From Azospirillum rugosum (GTDB taxonomy: Bacteria > Pseudomonadota > Alphaproteobacteria > Azospirillales > Azospirillaceae), in contig NZ_JAGINP010000004.1 of NCBI RefSeq assembly GCF_017876155.1, positions 186,001 through 250,000 of the forward strand: a stretch of DNA of 64,000 nucleotides, in the 5' to 3' direction. The notes under the pieces were generated by a model. It was not told where the DNA came from, made no database searches, and saw nothing but the letters and a program-made list of their open reading frames with translations. How positions within the stretch are numbered: position 1 is the stretch's first letter; each line of letters begins with the position of its first letter. This document shows, piece by piece, positions 33,286-40,864 of the stretch. Both the position numbers and the translations under genes were made by a program.

Positions 33286-34572
33286 ATGAGCAACCAGTCC
33301 TTCCAGGATCGCCGCAACGCCGCCGTTCCGCGCGGCCTCGCCAACGCCATGCCGGTCTATGTGGACCGCGCCGAAAACGCCGAGCTGTGGGACGTCGAGG
33401 GCAACCGCTTCATCGACTTCGCGGGCGGCATCGCCGTGCTGAACACCGGCCACCGCCACCCGAAGATCGTCGAGGCCGTGAAGGCGCAGCTCGACCGCTT
33501 CACCCACACCTGCGCGATGGTCACGCCGTATGAGTCCTTCGTGGCTCTGGCGGAGCGTCTGAACGCGCTGGTCCCGGGCTCCACGCCGAAGAAGACCGCC
33601 TTCTTCACCACGGGTGCAGAGGCGGTGGAGAACGCCGTCAAGATCGCCCGCGCCCACACCGGCCGTCCGGGGGTGATCGCCTTCACCGGCGCCTTCCACG
33701 GCCGCACGCTTCTGGCGATGGCGCTGACCGGCAAGGTCGTGCCCTACAAGGTCGGCTTCGGCCCCTTCCCGGCCGAGGTCTACCACGCGCCCTTCCCCAA
33801 CGCCTACCGCGGCATCAGCGTCCAGGACAGCCTGAAGGCGCTGGAATCGCTGTTCAAGTCGGACGTGGACGCCACCCGCGTCGCCGCGATCATCGTGGAG
33901 CCGGTGCAGGGTGAGGGCGGCTTCAACATCGCCCCGCCGGAGTTCCTGCAGGCGCTCCGCTCGATCTGCGACCAGAACGGCATCCTGCTGATCATCGACG
34001 AGATCCAGACCGGCTTCGCCCGCACCGGCAAGATGTTCGCCATCGAGCATTCCGGCGTCGAGCCCGACCTGATGACCATGGCGAAGAGCCTCGCCGGCGG
34101 CTTCCCGCTGTCGGCCGTCACCGGCAAGGCGGAGATCATGGACGCCCCGATCCCCGGCGGCATCGGTGGCACCTACGCCGGCAACCCTCTGGCGACCACC
34201 GCGGCGCTCGCCGTGCTGGACGTCATCGAGGAGGAGAAGCTCATCGAGCGCTCCCAGCAGCTGGGCGAGCGCATCGCTGGCCGCTTCCGCACGATGGCCC
34301 AGCGCAACACGCTGTCGGTGATCGGCGACGTGCGCAACCTGGGCGCCATGATCGCCATGGAGCTGGTGAAGGACCGCGGCACCAAGGAGCCGGCGCCGGA
34401 GCTGACCAAGGCGCTGGTTGCCAAGGCGGCGGAGAAGGGCCTCGTCCTGCTGTCCTGCGGCACCTACGGCAACGTGATCCGCATCCTGGTCCCGCTGACC
34501 GCGTCCGACGCGCTGGTGGACGAGGGCCTGGACATCATCGAGCGCTCGCTGGAAGAGCTGGTCTCCGCCTAA
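33286..34572 (+). CDS. gabT: 4-aminobutyrate aminotransferase
   Basis: GabT moves the amino group of GABA to 2-oxoglutarate, giving succinate semialdehyde and glutamate. The 428-residue protein is a class III aminotransferase with FTTGAEAVENAVKIARAHTG, the PLP-stacking segment GAFHGRTLLAMALTGK, EPVQGEGGFNIAP, the Asp motif IIDEIQTGFARTGK and the PLP Lys in MTMAKSLAGGFPLSAV. The ATG at 33286 (MSNQSFQDRR) agrees with other GabT N-termini and follows GGGGGGTTTTAGAC. A rho-independent terminator begins 28 bp after the stop. Confidence 0.95.
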   Translation: MSNQSFQDRRNAAVPRGLANAMPVYVDRAENAELWDVEGNRFIDFAGGIAVLNTGHRHPKIVEAVKAQLDRFTHTCAMVTPYESFVALAERLNALVPGSTPKKTAFFTTGAEAVENAVKIARAHTGRPGVIAFTGAFHGRTLLAMALTGKVVPYKVGFGPFPAEVYHAPFPNAYRGISVQDSLKALESLFKSDVDATRVAAIIVEPVQGEGGFNIAPPEFLQALRSICDQNGILLIIDEIQTGFARTGKMFAIEHSGVEPDLMTMAKSLAGGFPLSAVTGKAEIMDAPIPGGIGGTYAGNPLATTAALAVLDVIEEEKLIERSQQLGERIAGRFRTMAQRNTLSVIGDVRNLGAMIAMELVKDRGTKEPAPELTKALVAKAAEKGLVLLSCGTYGNVIRILVPLTASDALVDEGLDIIERSLEELVSA

Positions 34573-34600
34573 AGCGCACAGCACGTCCCCAGACTTGAAC

Positions 34601-34637
34601 AGCCCTCCTTCCCCCCGGGGACGGAGGGCTTTCTTTT
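34601..34637 (+). terminator. rho-independent terminator after gabT
   Basis: AGCCCTCCTTCCCC and GGGGACGGAGGGCT pair as a 14-bp stem with one mismatch and a 2-base loop, directly followed by TTCTTTT. The hairpin plus T-run is the clearest intrinsic terminator in the window. Confidence 0.9.
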
Positions 34638-34659
34638 GCCCACGCAGCCTTCGCCCGCC

Positions 34660-35916
34660 TCAGGCCGCCTCGCGCACCGCTCCCCGCACGGACGCCGTGT
34701 AGGCCAGCGCCGCGACCGCCACCGCCAGCGGCACGAAGGACACCCACAGCACCGTGTCCCACCCATAGGCGGTCAGCAGCCCGCCCGACGCGAAGGAGCC
34801 CAGCGCCATCGTCCCGAACACGATGAAGTCGTTGAGCGACTGCACCCGCGTCCGCTCCTCCGGCCGGTGGCACTCCAGCACCAGCGCCGAGGCGCCCAGG
34901 AAGCCGAAGTTCCAGCCGAGGCCGAGCAGCACCAGGCTCGTCCAGAAATGCGCCACCTCCACCCCCGACAGCCCGACCGCGGCGGAGGCGCCGATCAGCA
35001 CCAGCCCGGCCATCACCAGCCGCGGGGCGCCGAAGCGCGCGATCAGCCGCCCGGTGACGAAGCTGGGCGCGTACATGGCGATCACGTGCCATTGCAGGCC
35101 GAGGTTGGAGGCCTCCTGCGACAGGCCGCACAGCCGCATCGCCAGCGGCGCGGCGGTCATGATGAAGTTCATCAGCAGGTAGGACACCAGCCCGCAGACC
35201 ACGGCGGTGACGAAGCGCGGCTGCACCGCGATGGCCCCGATCGGCCGCCCGCCGGCCACCTCCGCCGCCGTCGGCTTCGGCAGCCGCACGCCGAGCAGCA
35301 CCAGAGCCGACACCGCGGCCACCGCCGCCTGCGCCACGTAGGTGGCCGCGAACAGGAACGGCGCCCACAGGTCCATCGTATAGGTGACCAGCTGCGGCCC
35401 GATGACCCCGGCGAACACCCCGCCCGCCATCACCGCGGACATGGCCCGCGCCCGCCGCTCCGCCGGGGCGCAGTCGGCGGCGGCGAAGCGGAAGGACAGC
35501 ACCACCGCGGCGTAGGCCCCGCCGGGCACCATCGCCGCGCAGAACAGCCAGAAGGACCCCAGCACCACCGCCAGCGCCGACAACAACCCGACGAGCACGC
35601 CGCAGCCCGTGCCCGCCAGGAAGGCGGCGCGGCGCCCATGGACTCGCGCGATGGCGCCCGCCGGCAGGGTGCACAGCGCCATCCCCACCACGAAGATGGA
35701 AATCGGCAGGGTCGCCAGCGCCGGGCTGGGCGCCAGCGTGTTGCCGACGACGGCGCCCGTCGCGTAGACGACCACCGCGTTCGCCCCGGCCAGAGCCTGC
35801 GCGACGGACAGCCGCAGGACGTTGCCCAGCTCATGCCCATAGGGGTTGGCGGGGGGGTCGGCGGAGGCGCTTCCGGCCGGGTTTGAAGTCGTGGTGCTGG
35901 CGTCGGCGTGCGGCAT
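34660..35916 (-). CDS. MFS transporter
   Basis: This 418-residue inner-membrane protein has about 12 predicted helices and an MFS layout. The loop motif between helices 2 and 3 reads LPAGAIARVHGRRAAF. Helices 7-12 continue with LVSYLLMNFIMTAAPLAM and PRLVMAGLVLIGASAAVGLS. The family moves drugs or metabolites; the substrate is unknown. The ATG at 35916 (MPHADASTTT) is the last start before the first helix region; in-frame starts up to 36018 add residues without similarity. A palindrome lies about 65-80 bp upstream, next to the relic of a LysR regulator that may once have controlled it. Confidence 0.88.
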   Translation of the reverse strand: MPHADASTTTSNPAGSASADPPANPYGHELGNVLRLSVAQALAGANAVVVYATGAVVGNTLAPSPALATLPISIFVVGMALCTLPAGAIARVHGRRAAFLAGTGCGVLVGLLSALAVVLGSFWLFCAAMVPGGAYAAVVLSFRFAAADCAPAERRARAMSAVMAGGVFAGVIGPQLVTYTMDLWAPFLFAATYVAQAAVAAVSALVLLGVRLPKPTAAEVAGGRPIGAIAVQPRFVTAVVCGLVSYLLMNFIMTAAPLAMRLCGLSQEASNLGLQWHVIAMYAPSFVTGRLIARFGAPRLVMAGLVLIGASAAVGLSGVEVAHFWTSLVLLGLGWNFGFLGASALVLECHRPEERTRVQSLNDFIVFGTMALGSFASGGLLTAYGWDTVLWVSFVPLAVAVAALAYTASVRGAVREAA

Positions 35917-35979
35917 GAAGGGTCCCGATCGGTGCGGCAATGGCAACGGACCCAGGAGTAGCGCCCCCGCATCATGAAC

Positions 35980-35996
35980 GGAAACGGTTTGTTTCC
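35980..35996. promoter_or_regulatory. palindrome GGAAAC-N5-GTTTCC upstream of the MFS gene
   Basis: The perfect 6-bp arms GGAAAC and GTTTCC flank GGTTT, with outer CATGAAC and CATGA bases. It is 64 bp upstream of the MFS start and looks like a dimeric regulator site. No intact regulator gene is adjacent. Confidence 0.45.
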
Positions 35997-36029
35997 ATGA
36001 TTGATGAACCGGAGTCACGGACGCCCAAT

Positions 36030-36078
36030 CCCTCTCCCGCCCCGGGAGAGGGTGGCCCGAAGGGCCGGGTGAGGGTAA
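36030..36078. repeat. class B palindromic repeat
   Basis: The core CCTCTCCCGCCCCGGGAGAG is a near-perfect hairpin, followed by GGTGGCCCGAAGGGCCGGGTG. It matches the repeats at 30769 and 36236. The stretch 35917-36288 around it holds no complete gene. Confidence 0.7.
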
Positions 36079-36235
36079 ATCCGAGGATCAAAGGATGATC
36101 GTTGCACGATTCGCCTCCGGCCGACGCGGAGCCCCTTGCTTGGGAATGGGCGCGTGAGGATGGAATGCCACCCCCGCCAGCGCTGGCTGATGCGGCTGAC
36201 CGGCCCCACCAGGGCGATCGCATTTGGCCGTTTAG

Positions 36236-36282
36236 CCCTCTCCCCTCTGGGGAGAGGGTGGCCCGAAGGGCCGGTGAGGGGG
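36236..36282. repeat. class B palindromic repeat at the break of a LysR gene
   Basis: CCCTCTCCCCTCTGGGGAGA is followed by GGGTGGCCCGAAGGGCCGGT. The repeat ends just where recognisable LysR sequence starts, so it may mark the point at which the N-terminal half was lost. Confidence 0.7.
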
Positions 36283-36288
36283 TCGTGC

Positions 36289-36681
36289 ATGGCGGTACGT
36301 CCGGCAAAAGCGCACCCCCTGGCCGAGCGCGGCGTGGCCCAGCCGCAGGACCTGCTGGACGAGGAGCTAATCACCGTCCCGGTCAGCCTGGAGCGCCTGG
36401 ACTTCCACACCCGCTTCCTCGTCCCCGCCCACGGACGCCCGCGCCGCCACCGCACGGCCGAGACAACCGACCTGATGCTCCACCTCGTCGCCGCCAGCCG
36501 CGGAGTCACCGTCCTGCCCGACTGGCTGGTCCGCGAAGACGGCGCCGACCTCCCCCTCCGCCCCGTCCGCCTCGGCCCAGCGGGCCTCCCCAAAAGCATC
36601 CACCTCGGCACCCGCCGCGGCGAGGAGGCGGTGGACTACATCGCGGGGTTTCTGGAATTGGCGCGGGAGAAGGGAGGGTAA
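36289..36681 (+). pseudogene. LysR-family regulator, C-terminal fragment (MetR-like)
   Basis: About 130 residues match only the second lobe of a LysR effector domain. The segment starts HPLAERGVAQPQDLLDEELI, continues ERLDFHTRFLVPAHGRP and TTDLMLHLVAASRGVTVLPD, and ends KSIHLGTRRGEEAVDYIAGF. The pattern is closest to MetR-type regulators. The DNA-binding domain and first lobe, roughly 170 residues, are missing, and no HTH is found in any frame upstream. A class B repeat lies at the break. It is divergent from the MFS gene, a common regulator-target layout, so it is probably the relic of that gene's regulator. Confidence 0.75.
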
Positions 36682-36985
36682 GGGGGAGCCAAAGTGTCGC
36701 TCATGCTCTGCTTTTGGACGGTATCGTCTCATGACCTAATGTGGACCGATTCCACAGGATCGCTTTGCGCCAAAAGCGGACATTTTCTTATCGAAACAGA
36801 GCGACGGAGTTGATCCTGCTACCGACTGTTCATTTTCAGGAAACATGGTCATTGCGTTGCCGCTCTCGACGCCTTGCCCTGCCCGCCGTGGCATAATGCC
36901 GTTGCAAGAGACCCAGTTGGAGATATATTTACCCTCACTTACCATGCTTTTGGCGGCGCAACGATCTCTGATACACGTTGAGATA
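36682..36985. other. AT-rich boundary region before the GHKL gene
   Basis: Base composition changes here from GC-rich to AT-rich. No complete gene, tRNA or clear integration repeat is seen. In-frame ATGs at 36845 (after CAGGAAAC) and 36896 could extend the GHKL protein, but the added residues look unlike the rest of it. Confidence 0.5.
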
Positions 36986-39118
36986 ATGGATGAGGAAAAA
37001 ATGACACTGGATATTCGCGGAAGCTTAAAGAACACCAAGTTAAGCTCAAACGTCTACGTTGTATTTGACGAGCTTATATCCAATGCTATAGATTCTTATC
37101 TTATAAGGAAGCACGAAGACCCCTCTTCACCTTATATGGACATTGAAATTTTTGCTGAATTTTTACGTGCTGACCTGCTCGATGATAAAGAAACTATGGT
37201 GATTTTCTGCAAGGACAATGGATGCGGTTTTGGAGAAGATCAACTCAACGCCTTCCTGACGAAGGATACATCCTATAAGGACGACCTTCCTATCTCCGGT
37301 ATTGGGAAATGCAAGGGGGCCGGCCGCATTCAATTTTTCCATTATTTTTCGTCGATGTCCATCTATAGCACTTACCGTGACGGAGACAATATTCTTACTC
37401 GAGAAATGCACTATTCGGAACCTAAGAAAATTATTGACGCTGGTGACTTTCGTTCTAGCGACGGGGGTGAGGAAGCAATTGGGACGACTATAAAGCTAGA
37501 GCATTTCAAAGAGTCGGCCCGTATACGAATGCATGGTGAGCCGCTAAGCCGTCTTTTTTCTGCTCCAATGCTCAGAAAGCAGATGCTTGTAGCATTTCTC
37601 CAAAGACTGGTTAGTCTCAATACCCGCCTTGGCGATTTTAGGATAAAGTTCGTTACCCGTCATTGGAACGGTGTTGAAGAATGCGAGGTGCTAGAACGCT
37701 CTGATCTTCCTAAGGTGGCGGCGGAGCCCGTGGTTGACGTCGAAGAGCGCAATCCGGTCACTGGTGAATGCCTTGGCACATATCATAGCTTTAAGCTGTC
37801 ACATTATCAGCTTGACGCAACGCAATACGACCTCCCAAAGAATGCTATTGCATTCTGTGCAAAGTCATCTCCCGTAAAGGATATCACTGCCCGTTATCTA
37901 CGGACCCGAGCGGAGCAGAACAATCCGGTGGACGGGTACCATCATATTATTCTGATCGAGAGCGATTATTTGGATCAACGTGTTAACGAACAGCGTGATG
38001 ATTTCGAAGCCATACCAGCTGAAATTATTACGGGCGACATGTTTGCGACCGAAACACTATCCTATGCCACTATTTTCGACGCGATAGATCCAGTGATTGA
38101 TGGGTTTGTTGCTCCGACCAAGTGGAACAAAGAAGATATTATCAAAGAAATTAGCGATAATTTCGGCATCAGCGATGCCATGCTTCAGGATACATCGACG
38201 CGCATTGTTTATGGAGAACCGGCTCAGGCGGTTGCGGAGCGCGTTCTGAAAAAATATCAGGAACGAGTTATCAACGAAACCGCTGAAATTTTCAGCCTTA
38301 AGGAGGAGATCATCAAGGCAGAGCCGGACTCAGAGGAGTTTCGGGCGATGATCAATGAGCTAGCATGGAAATACACGTCATCGCTCAAAAATTTTGATAT
38401 GGCGAATCTATCTCAACTCATTGTGCGCCGCGCTGCAATTGTCCAGATCCTCGACCTAGCCTGTGGCAAGAATTTAGCAATGCAAGCTGTCCCCGAAGGG
38501 GGCCGTCGCAAGGACGAGAGAATCATCCATAGCATCTTCTTCCCTATGCGAAAAGATAGCACTGAATTCGTCGATCATGACATTTGGCTCTTGAGCGAAG
38601 AGTATCATTATTACGACTATATTGCCTCAGACATCCCTTTGGCGAATATCACATGGAATGATGGGACCAACATCTTTGAAAGTGACATTGACGAGGAGTT
38701 CAAGAAAGTCCTAGCCAAGCGAACGGAAGACAATGCTGGCAAAAGACCGGACATCGCCCTCTTCAGCAAGGAAGGCTCGGCAATTATTGTCGAGTTCAAA
38801 GCTCCTGGCGTTTCAATGGCTGATCACATAGGCGATCTCTCGGAGTACTCTCATCTCCTAGCTGCCAAATCTGGTGGAAAGATAAAGAAATTTTATTGCT
38901 ATCTTATAGGAGATTCAGTTAACCCACTCCGCCTTAGCGGGAATTGGACGCCATTTCCAACTGGGAATGGCTGGTTCCAGTCGAGCCCGCTTCTTGATCC
39001 TGTTACCCGGCAGCAACTTGGTGAAACTTACTTCGAACTTCTTCACTTCAGCGATGTCATTGAGAGGGCAAAGAAGCGGATTGGAGTATATCAGGATAAG
39101 CTAAAAATTGACTTTTAA
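36986..39118 (+). CDS. GHKL ATPase fused to a PD-(D/E)xK nuclease-like domain (putative defence protein)
   Basis: This protein of about 710 residues is in DNA of far lower GC than its surroundings. The N-terminal domain has all three GHKL boxes: FDELISNAIDSY (Glu29, Asn33), CKDNGCGFGEDQL (Asp77) and SGIGKCKGAGRIQFF (Gly-rich lid, residues 104-118). It resembles MutL/MORC/Hsp90-type ATPases rather than histidine kinases. A long middle part has charged helices (residues about 400-500). Near the C-terminus KRPDIALFSKEG (Asp589) and IIVEFKAPG (Glu603, Lys605) form a D-x13-E-x-K core typical of PD-(D/E)xK nucleases. ATP-controlled DNA or RNA cleavage in defence is an inference. The ATG at 36986 is chosen because the protein start MDEEKMTLDIRGSLKN leads straight into the ATPase fold; 36845 and 36896 are alternatives. 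Confidence 0.78.
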   Translation: MDEEKMTLDIRGSLKNTKLSSNVYVVFDELISNAIDSYLIRKHEDPSSPYMDIEIFAEFLRADLLDDKETMVIFCKDNGCGFGEDQLNAFLTKDTSYKDDLPISGIGKCKGAGRIQFFHYFSSMSIYSTYRDGDNILTREMHYSEPKKIIDAGDFRSSDGGEEAIGTTIKLEHFKESARIRMHGEPLSRLFSAPMLRKQMLVAFLQRLVSLNTRLGDFRIKFVTRHWNGVEECEVLERSDLPKVAAEPVVDVEERNPVTGECLGTYHSFKLSHYQLDATQYDLPKNAIAFCAKSSPVKDITARYLRTRAEQNNPVDGYHHIILIESDYLDQRVNEQRDDFEAIPAEIITGDMFATETLSYATIFDAIDPVIDGFVAPTKWNKEDIIKEISDNFGISDAMLQDTSTRIVYGEPAQAVAERVLKKYQERVINETAEIFSLKEEIIKAEPDSEEFRAMINELAWKYTSSLKNFDMANLSQLIVRRAAIVQILDLACGKNLAMQAVPEGGRRKDERIIHSIFFPMRKDSTEFVDHDIWLLSEEYHYYDYIASDIPLANITWNDGTNIFESDIDEEFKKVLAKRTEDNAGKRPDIALFSKEGSAIIVEFKAPGVSMADHIGDLSEYSHLLAAKSGGKIKKFYCYLIGDSVNPLRLSGNWTPFPTGNGWFQSSPLLDPVTRQQLGETYFELLHFSDVIERAKKRIGVYQDKLKIDF

Positions 39119-39360
39119 TGAGACGTTACATGGTGTTTTCCACACCTAGCTCTTTTCGCCTGTATTCGGAAGGAGTTGTCAACGTAATTGTTCGCAGGGC
39201 CAAGCCGTGGGGATGGAAGAGCGTCCGGTGGGTCTCTGCCCGAAACACCGACATTCCCACCGTCTCCCCCCGGATCGGACAGCGCCAGCCTCCGTTCCAT
39301 CAGCCAATGCATGTCGGTTTCGCCAAGCTGAGCTTGGCGGGACGTCCGGCACACGCGCAA

Positions 39361-39404
39361 CCCCCTCACCCCAACCCTCTCCCCAGGGGGGAGAGGGGGC
39401 TTGG
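39361..39404. repeat. class B palindromic repeat
   Basis: CCCCAACCCTCTCCCC is followed by AGGGGGGAGAGGGGGCTTGG, a compact hairpin of the same family as the repeats at 30769, 36030 and 36236. Such repeats thus lie on both sides of the low-GC island. Confidence 0.65.
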
Positions 39405-39498
39405 CTGGCGCTGAATCGGTCACCCGGCGTCATGGCGCTTGCCAAGCCGGTACGGCCGAAATAGGATGAAAGTCCTTGATCCTGTCCGGAACCCCACC

Positions 39499-39531
39499 CT
39501 ATGAAACATCACCGCGTTTCATGTTTCATAG
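39499..39531. promoter_or_regulatory. inverted repeat CTATGAAACAT-N11-ATGTTTCATAG
   Basis: The 11-base arms are perfect complements. GTTTCA occurs three times in direct order between 39516 and 39538, plus once inverted. The pattern looks like a regulator site, but both flanking genes end here rather than begin, so its purpose is unclear. Confidence 0.4.
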
Positions 39532-39590
39532 CGTTTCAAACGTCGCATTGGGACCGGCGTCCTGCCACACGGCAAGCGCCCGCCGCCCCC

Positions 39591-39627
39591 GTTGTGCAGA
39601 CCGGGCATTCTGCCCAATCCGCACAAC
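39591..39627 (-). terminator. possible terminator hairpin after the M14 deacylase gene
   Basis: GTTGTGCAGACCGGGCA and TGCCCAATCCGCACAAC pair over 17 positions with three mismatches around a TTC loop. It lies 24 bp beyond the deacylase stop. There is no T-run, so intrinsic termination is uncertain. Confidence 0.4.
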
Positions 39628-39650
39628 GATGCCCAACGGCTCCGGCCCCG

Positions 39651-40766
39651 TCAGGCGCTCAGCAGGGGCCCGGTCCGGCGCAGGGTGGTGCCGGCGACCT
39701 TGGCGATTCGTTTGCCGGCCTGGGTGAAGCGGGTTGCGTTGTGGGCGTAGAGGACGCCGGCAGAGCTGCTGCGCACCGGGGTGAGGGTGCCGTCCAGGGG
39801 GTCCAGGATGTCGGCGACCACGGCGCCGGCCTCGACGCGGTCGCCGGGCTTGTGGTGGAAGACCACGACTCCGCCGACCGGGGCGACCAGGGGTTCGGAG
39901 GATTCCAGCGGGGTCGGGGCGCACAGCGGCTCCGGCAGGGCGGGCGGCTCGCCGGACAGGGCTCCGACGTGGGTGAGGAAGCCGGCGATGGCGCGGGCGT
40001 CGGTCTCGGCCTGGGCGTGCTCCACGTCGGCCTGGCCGCGCAGCTCCACGGTCACGGAATGGCACCCCATGGGGATCGGCTTGTCCGGCCAGCGCTTGGC
40101 CAGCTCGTTCCAGGGGCGGCTGACCGCCTCGTCGAAGGGGTCGCCGCCGGACTCCTCGGCCAGGAACACCGCCTGCGCGCCCAGCAGCCGCTGGAGCGGC
40201 GCGAAGGCGTCCGCCGAGGGCGTCAGGGTGTAGAGGTGCATCACGGCCTCCAGGTCGCAATGCAGGTCCAGCACATAGTCGGCCTGAATCGCCAGGGCGA
40301 GCAGCCGGTGCTTCAGGTGCTCCGCCTCGGTCCGCGGGGTCTGCTCGGCCAGCGCGTCGGCCAGGGCCGCGCGGACGGCGGCCTTGTTGGCGTCGGCGTC
40401 GTCGGTCAGGCGGCCGGCGAGGCGCTCCGCCGCCGCGTCGGTCAGGTAGGGGTAGTCGCGGTTGAAGTTCTTCCCGTCCTCCATGTCGAATCGGCCGACA
40501 TGGTGCCCCATCAGCGACTGGCCGAGCCCGATGGGGTTGGCGACCGGGACCAGGATCACCTCGCCGCGCAGGCGCCCCGCCGCCTCCTCCGCCTGGAGGA
40601 TCCGGCGCAGCTTGTCGGCGACCAGCAGGGCCGGGATCTCGTCGGCGTGCAGGGAGGCCTGGAGGTAGACCTGCGGGCGCGCGCCGGGCGTGCCGAAGCG
40701 CTGGACCGTCAGGGTCCGCCGGGTGCCGGGCGTGGCGGACGGGAGGGCGATGGTGTCGCTGTTCAT
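39651..40766 (-). CDS. succinylglutamate desuccinylase/aspartoacylase-family (M14) deacylase
   Basis: This 371-residue protein is a zinc-dependent M14-type deacylase. The metal site is expected in LQASLHADEIPAL (His and Glu) and DYVLDLHCD (His). Further conserved pieces are VPVANPIGLGQSLMGHHVGR, FDMEDGKNFNRDYP and the Glu in SVTVELRGQAD. A C-terminal beta-rich segment (APVGGVVVFHHKPGDRVEAG) resembles a biotinyl-like fold. The family removes acyl groups from amino acids; members include AstE and aspartoacylase, but the substrate here is unknown. It lies 98 bp downstream of ornithine aminotransferase on the same strand, which suggests an N-acylated arginine, ornithine or related amino acid. Confidence 0.85.
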   Translation of the reverse strand: MNSDTIALPSATPGTRRTLTVQRFGTPGARPQVYLQASLHADEIPALLVADKLRRILQAEEAAGRLRGEVILVPVANPIGLGQSLMGHHVGRFDMEDGKNFNRDYPYLTDAAAERLAGRLTDDADANKAAVRAALADALAEQTPRTEAEHLKHRLLALAIQADYVLDLHCDLEAVMHLYTLTPSADAFAPLQRLLGAQAVFLAEESGGDPFDEAVSRPWNELAKRWPDKPIPMGCHSVTVELRGQADVEHAQAETDARAIAGFLTHVGALSGEPPALPEPLCAPTPLESSEPLVAPVGGVVVFHHKPGDRVEAGAVVADILDPLDGTLTPVRSSSAGVLYAHNATRFTQAGKRIAKVAGTTLRRTGPLLSA

Positions 40767-40864
40767 GATCAGCCGCTGACTCTGCCGTTGTCTCTGCCGT
40801 TGACGCATAGGGAAACCGTTGCGGCCCACCCTGCCGGAGCCACCGGTGGGCCGCAAGCGCCGGA

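Larger units (their letters stand above)
39119..39650. other. gene-free stretch with palindromes between convergent genes
   Basis: This 532-bp region separates two convergent genes. Composition returns to GC-rich at about 39200. I see no convincing gene. It contains a class B repeat (39361-39404), an inverted repeat with TGAAAC motifs (39499-39531) and a hairpin (39591-39627). Confidence 0.6.

Noticed and set aside
36845..36985. An extension of the GHKL protein to upstream ATGs.
   Set aside because: The 47 added residues do not resemble the protein and straddle the change in base composition. I kept them as alternative starts only.
39115..39464. Short open frames in the gap after the GHKL gene.
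   Set aside because: They overlap a class B repeat, contradict each other on both strands and show no domain or ribosome-binding site.
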